A stretch of 64,000 nt of DNA, from the NCBI RefSeq assembly GCF_018403265.1, contig NZ_BOSI01000003.1, forward strand, positions 1 to 64,000. Direction: 5' to 3'. This document shows positions 60,794-64,000 of the stretch, piece after piece (position 1 is the first letter of the stretch; the number at the start of each line of letters is the position of its first letter). Origin of the DNA: Paenibacillus sp. J31TS4 (GTDB lineage: Bacteria > Bacillota > Bacilli > Paenibacillales > NBRC-103111). The notes under the pieces are model-generated. The model worked only from the letters and a program-made list of their open reading frames with translations, searched no databases and had not been told where the DNA came from. The position numbers and the translations under genes were made by a program.

Positions 60794-61633
60794 GTGAATT
60801 TAATTAATGAAGAAATAACTCATAAAGTCTTTGGTAATGGAAGTATCGTGGATCATAATGGGTCTATCATCACCGTTGATTTTAATGATGGTATTAGAAA
60901 ATTCGTTTATCCTGATGCCTTTGGAAAATTTATCATACTAAATGACCGGAATACTGCAAAATCTTTGCAGAAAATCATTGCAAAAAAGGAAATGGAAAAA
61001 GAAGCACTTGAAAGAAAACGTGAAGAAGCAATAGAGCGGCAGGCACTTGAACAGCAGCGTAGAGAAAAACTGAAGAATTATAAAATTCATGTAAGCTCAC
61101 AAGTTGTTCTCTGGTTGGACGAAGAAGAGCAACAAAATGTATTTAATGACTGGCAAGTGTCTATTGGTGAGGTTCAAAGCGGAAAAAATAACGGTCAACC
61201 AAACAAAGCAGCCCGATTGCGTCCAAACAGCGCAACTCTTCTGACTGCAAGGGAGCCGGATCAACCAGAAAAAGAAAGACGAATTCTCGGCCTCTACATG
61301 GTAAACGAAACATTTTCCGGCGATCTTAGCGATGATGGAATGGTCCCGGCGCATACGAAATTTAGAATCAAGCTCACAGGACAAGAGGCAGAGAAAATGC
61401 TCTTCTGGAATTATTATAGAAACAAGAACTATCCTCATAGAATGACATGGAATTCCGGTAAATATCGTTACTTCGATAACGATTGGACTGCTCAAATCTT
61501 AAAAGATATCATCGCATTAAAAACGGATAACGAAGACATCCAACAAGCTGAAAACTTTCTGGAATACTTCTGTCAAATGAATCTCCTTGACATGGATAAC
61601 ATCCCAGAAGCGAACGGAGCTTTAAAACAATAA
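60794..61633 (+). CDS. Hypothetical protein with N-terminal SH3-like domain
   Basis: About 279 residues from GTG 60794, with AGGAG nine bases upstream. Residues 1-50 form a small beta domain seen in several Firmicutes proteins (VFGNGSIVDHNGSIITVDFN, then DGIRKFVYPDAFGKFI), probably SH3/CarD-like. A highly charged helix follows (AKKEMEKEALERKREEAIER). The rest is a mixed domain (RILGLYMVNETFSGDLSDDG; FRIKLTGQEAEKMLFWNYYR; KYRYFDNDWTAQILKDII). No known catalytic motif recognised. Divergent from the UvrA-like gene. Confidence 0.65.
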   Translation: MNLINEEITHKVFGNGSIVDHNGSIITVDFNDGIRKFVYPDAFGKFIILNDRNTAKSLQKIIAKKEMEKEALERKREEAIERQALEQQRREKLKNYKIHVSSQVVLWLDEEEQQNVFNDWQVSIGEVQSGKNNGQPNKAARLRPNSATLLTAREPDQPEKERRILGLYMVNETFSGDLSDDGMVPAHTKFRIKLTGQEAEKMLFWNYYRNKNYPHRMTWNSGKYRYFDNDWTAQILKDIIALKTDNEDIQQAENFLEYFCQMNLLDMDNIPEANGALKQ

Positions 61634-61645
61634 TAATCTGATGAC

Positions 61646-61708
61646 ATATAGGGACGGTTCATGCTTCATCTTATGATAAGACGAAGCATGCGAACCGTCC
61701 CTTATTGT
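61646..61708. terminator. Long hairpin with AGGGACGGTTC ends
   Basis: AGGGACGGTTCATGCTTCAT with its inverted complement (ATGCGAACCGTCCCT) forms a stem of more than 20 pairs around 61675. AGGGACGGTTC ends resemble the palindromes linked to IS200/REP-associated Y1 transposases in Firmicutes. It can also act as terminator of the gene at 60794. Confidence 0.55.
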
Positions 61709-61766
61709 AGTTATCCATTCATTGTGCTTTTTCTAACCCGCTCTGTGAGCGAATTTCAGTAGGGTG

Positions 61767-61818
61767 TTATCTCCTTACGAGCGACACACAGCACTCCACA
61801 TGCACCGTTGCCCAACGT
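61767..61818 (-). pseudogene. RlmD/RumA C-terminal tail, copy D
   Basis: The minus strand reads ATVHVECCVSLVRR then stop; core ACGGTGCATGTGGAGTGCTG is shared with copies A and B. In-frame stops occur just upstream, so only the tail is left. It lies between the hypothetical gene and araB, marking the right edge of the accessory zone. Confidence 0.6.
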
Positions 61819-61938
61819 AGGCTCTACCGCGATGTAATCTTCGCGCAGTTCGTTGCTTGCTCTGTCACTTCGCGCGGCTTTACCAGTCGGAATGCGTTCG
61901 ATTTGAGGATTGGATTCATTTTATCTATAACCACATTC

Positions 61939-63624
61939 TCATGAATAGTTTCGTTCGCCCGATTCGAATTGAATCGTTTTCAATCTCTTCATCACATCAT
62001 TGCCGCCGCGGCCAAAATAATCAGAAAGCCCCATATATTCCCGGTACAGTTTGTCGTATATTTCGACATGATCCGGGATCGGCTTGTACGACTTCTCCCG
62101 AATTCGGCCCATCCGTCCGGCCGCCTCGGCGATCGAATCGAACCCGCCCGCTTCGGCGCCCGCCGCGACCGCCCCATAAATGGCTGCTCCTAGCGCCGCC
62201 GTCTGGGTCGAGTCTGCGATGCGAATTTCCCGGTTGGTGACGTCCGCCATAATCTGCATCAGCAGCTTATTGCGCTGCGGAAGCCCTCCGCATGCAAACA
62301 GCTCGTCGACTAGAATGCCATTCTGCGTGAAAGCGTCGATAATCCGCCTGGTGCCGAATGCCGTTGCTTCCAGCAGCGCCCGGTAAATTTCCTCCGGCTT
62401 CGTCTGCAGGGTCATCCCCACGATGATCCCTGTAAGATCGGCGTCCATTAACACCGACCGGTTACCGTTCCACCAATCGAGGGCCAGAAGCCCGTTTTCT
62501 CCCGGTCGGTAGTCGGAAGCCTCGCGCTCCAGCCATCCATGGACGCTGACTCCCTCTTTGTCCGCATTCTGCCGGATGTACGCGGGTGCCGCTTCCTCTA
62601 CATACCAGGCAAAAATATCGCCGACCGCCGACTGTCCGGCTTCGTAGCCGTAATACCCGGGCACGATCCCGTCTTCCACGACACCTGCCATCCCCTCTAT
62701 CTGCAATTCCTGATCGCTCATCAGCAGATGACACGTCGACGTCCCCATCGCCAGGACAAGCTTGCCCGGGGATACGACGCCGACCGCCGGCACCATCGCG
62801 TGCGCGTCGATATTGCCCACGGCGACAGCTGTTCCGGGGCTGAGACCTGTGAGGGCGGCCATCTCTAAGCTCAGGCCGCCCGCTCTTGTTCCCAGCGGCA
62901 TAATGGGCCCTCGCAACTTGATTTCGATCAAATCCGCCAGCCGAGGGTCAAGCGCGGTGAGAAAATCGGGGGACGGATACCCGACATGCTTGTGCCAGAT
63001 CGCTTTATATGCGGCCATACTGCTGTTGCGGACCAGCCTTCCCGTCATCTGCATGACAACCCAATCGGCCGCTTCGATGAAGAGATCGGCGGACGCATAG
63101 ACGTCCGGAGCCTCGTTCAATATCTGCCACACTTTAGGCAGCATCCATTCCGATGAAAGCTTGCCGCCATATCGCGGCAAGAACGATTCGCCGCGTTCGC
63201 GGGCAAGGGCATTGATCCGATTGGCCTCCCCCTGCGCCGCATGATGCTTCCACAGCTTGACCCATGCATGCGGGTTGCCACGCCATTCTTCCTTCAAGCA
63301 CAGCGGCACACCTTCCCGGTCAAGCGGCATGATCGTGCATGACGTAAAGTCGATGCCGAGCCCGATCACCTGATTGGAGCTCACTCCCCCCTGACGAAGC
63401 ACTTCCGGCACGGACCGCCGCAGCACTTCCATGTAGTCATCGGGGTGCTGCAGAGCCCATCCGTGTCCCAGCCTCTCGCCCGAACCGGGCAGCTCTTCAT
63501 CGATGACACCATGCGGATATGGAGTCACAGCCGCCGCAATCTCCGCCCCTGTTGTCAGATCTACAAGCAACGCCCTTCCTGATTCCGTGCCGTAATCGAC
63601 GCCAATGGCATATTTTGCTTTCAT
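61939..63624 (-). CDS. araB: Ribulokinase
   Basis: 561 residues, the usual length. ATP-dependent phosphorylation of L-ribulose to L-ribulose 5-phosphate in arabinose catabolism. FGGY-kinase signatures: [70 protein letters not shown] (substrate Asp), [13 protein letters not shown], and [22 protein letters not shown]-rich like the left part of the window. ATG 63624; GAAGGGA lies upstream. It starts just right of scar D, and no other ara gene is in the window. Confidence 0.96.
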   Translation of the reverse strand: MKAKYAIGVDYGTESGRALLVDLTTGAEIAAAVTPYPHGVIDEELPGSGERLGHGWALQHPDDYMEVLRRSVPEVLRQGGVSSNQVIGLGIDFTSCTIMPLDREGVPLCLKEEWRGNPHAWVKLWKHHAAQGEANRINALARERGESFLPRYGGKLSSEWMLPKVWQILNEAPDVYASADLFIEAADWVVMQMTGRLVRNSSMAAYKAIWHKHVGYPSPDFLTALDPRLADLIEIKLRGPIMPLGTRAGGLSLEMAALTGLSPGTAVAVGNIDAHAMVPAVGVVSPGKLVLAMGTSTCHLLMSDQELQIEGMAGVVEDGIVPGYYGYEAGQSAVGDIFAWYVEEAAPAYIRQNADKEGVSVHGWLEREASDYRPGENGLLALDWWNGNRSVLMDADLTGIIVGMTLQTKPEEIYRALLEATAFGTRRIIDAFTQNGILVDELFACGGLPQRNKLLMQIMADVTNREIRIADSTQTAALGAAIYGAVAAGAEAGGFDSIAEAAGRMGRIREKSYKPIPDHVEIYDKLYREYMGLSDYFGRGGNDVMKRLKTIQFESGERNYS

Positions 63625-63858
63625 CGTCTGTTCAATCCCTTCACAGTATCCTTGTCGAGTTGCTCTCTACGCTGCCACGTACAATAGTTTCGTTTTCATT
63701 TTCAAAATAGCTTATAAGCCAAATTTGTGATCAGCCAAAACTCTCACCTTCATGGTTTTTTCGAGAAATAACTCGAAAATGCAAATTATCGATTTAATTG
63801 ATAGATACATAAAAAATACCCCGTATCCGTAGATATAGGCGATTTCTTAATTATATCT
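63625..63858 (-). promoter_or_regulatory. araB upstream region
   Basis: Contains ATTGTACGTGG (about 63675-63685, minus strand), resembling half of an AraR operator (GTACG core), and TGAAAACGAAACTA nearby, a two-mismatch cre-like site for CcpA. No clear -35/-10 pair was found; the rest is AT-rich without a gene. Confidence 0.35.
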
Positions 63859-64000
63859 TTAGTTTCCGCGTCCTTCTTCCAGGTTGACGAAGAAGAGCCA
63901 GTTTATTATTCTTTTATAGTACATAATAGACACAATATAGACAGGAAAGATTCCAGGAACGGGCAGGAGAAATAAGGCGGATATAGGAAAAACGCCGTCT
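63859..64000 (-). CDS. 3' end of a membrane-protein gene, cut by the window edge
   Basis: An open minus-strand frame enters from the right and stops at 63859. It reads VFPISALFLLPVPGIFPVYI then VSIMYYKRIINWLFFVNLEE and GRGN: a strongly hydrophobic helix followed by a basic/aromatic cytoplasmic tail, as in the last segment of a polytopic membrane protein. 46 codons are visible without a stop. Family cannot be told; only natural composition and length support it. Confidence 0.4.
   Translation of the reverse strand, partial: DGVFPISALFLLPVPGIFPVYIVSIMYYKRIINWLFFVNLEEGRGN

Noticed and set aside
30000-62000. Integrase, transposase or conjugation genes expected for an integrative element
   Set aside because: Searched all proteins in the accessory zone; none resembles a recombinase, relaxase or phage structural protein, so no intact mobile element is claimed.

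Overview
The window looks like chromosome of a Gram-positive, spore-former-type bacterium close to Paenibacillus. Supporting signs are YesM/YesN-type sensor-regulator genes tied to sugar ABC transporters, an SLH-domain surface protein, an AdeR/alanine dehydrogenase pair, a SigV/RsiV-type sigma/anti-sigma pair, YpsA, AGGAGG-type ribosome binding sites and TTG/GTG starts. Genes in roughly the first 28 kb and araB at the right end are visibly GC-rich. The middle stretch (about 30-61 kb) is visibly more AT-rich, with different codon use and many gene remnants, as expected of accessory DNA.

Layout. 1-490: tandem rRNA-type promoters and leader reading left, off the window. 0.5-6.3 kb: a conserved hypothetical protein, then adeR-like regulator, ald and adeC (alanine and adenine catabolism). 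6.6-16.8 kb: a complete leftward glycan-use locus (sensor kinase, AraC-type response regulator, binding lipoprotein, two permeases, GH35 beta-galactosidase, sulfatase), which together suggest uptake and breakdown of a sulfated galactoside. 17-18.3 kb: YpsA, a small protein and a small XRE regulator with an operator over its promoter. 18.3-18.65 kb: G-rich long-period repeat. 18.7-21.2 kb: OpuC-type transporter with permease fused to binding protein. 21.5-23.4 kb: WYL regulator and a hypothetical protein. 23.7-26.3 kb: SsuABC/TauABC-like transporter. 26.4-30.1 kb: DinB protein, rRNA cytosine methyltransferase, ceramidase-like protein. 30.4-32.3 kb: SigV/RsiV-like pair with unlabelled small ORFs on both sides.

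32.4-43.1 kb is the most striking part: two leftward McrBC-like modules. The left module is an MrcB_N/AAA+ protein plus a DUF2357/PD-(D/E)XK protein. The right module is a coiled-coil protein, a second AAA+ protein and a second DUF2357/PD-(D/E)XK protein. The right module is bracketed by direct repeats made of the 3' end of a DNA-alkylation-repair gene followed by a short tail that reads like the C-terminus of the 23S rRNA uracil methyltransferase RlmD/RumA. Two more copies of that RlmD-like tail lie at 57.9 kb and 61.8 kb, each followed by a terminator. Rearranged scraps of a third DUF2357 gene sit beside the 57.9-kb copy. I infer a repeatedly used integration site and a decaying defence island.

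43.7-61.8 kb: AlkD-like gene, two paralogous cytosine-deaminase-like amidohydrolases with an ankyrin lipoprotein, a divergent LysR regulator, an SLH/DUF4822 protein sharing an AT-rich putative operator with it, an MFS exporter, a large secreted beta-propeller/FIMAH protein, a GntR regulator fused to a solute-binding domain with helically phased putative operator repeats, a PQQ-type sugar dehydrogenase-like protein, a UvrA-like resistance ATPase with a structured leader, and a hypothetical protein. 61.9-64 kb: araB and the 3' end of a membrane-protein gene cut by the window edge. No tRNA, CRISPR array, integrase or intact insertion sequence was seen.
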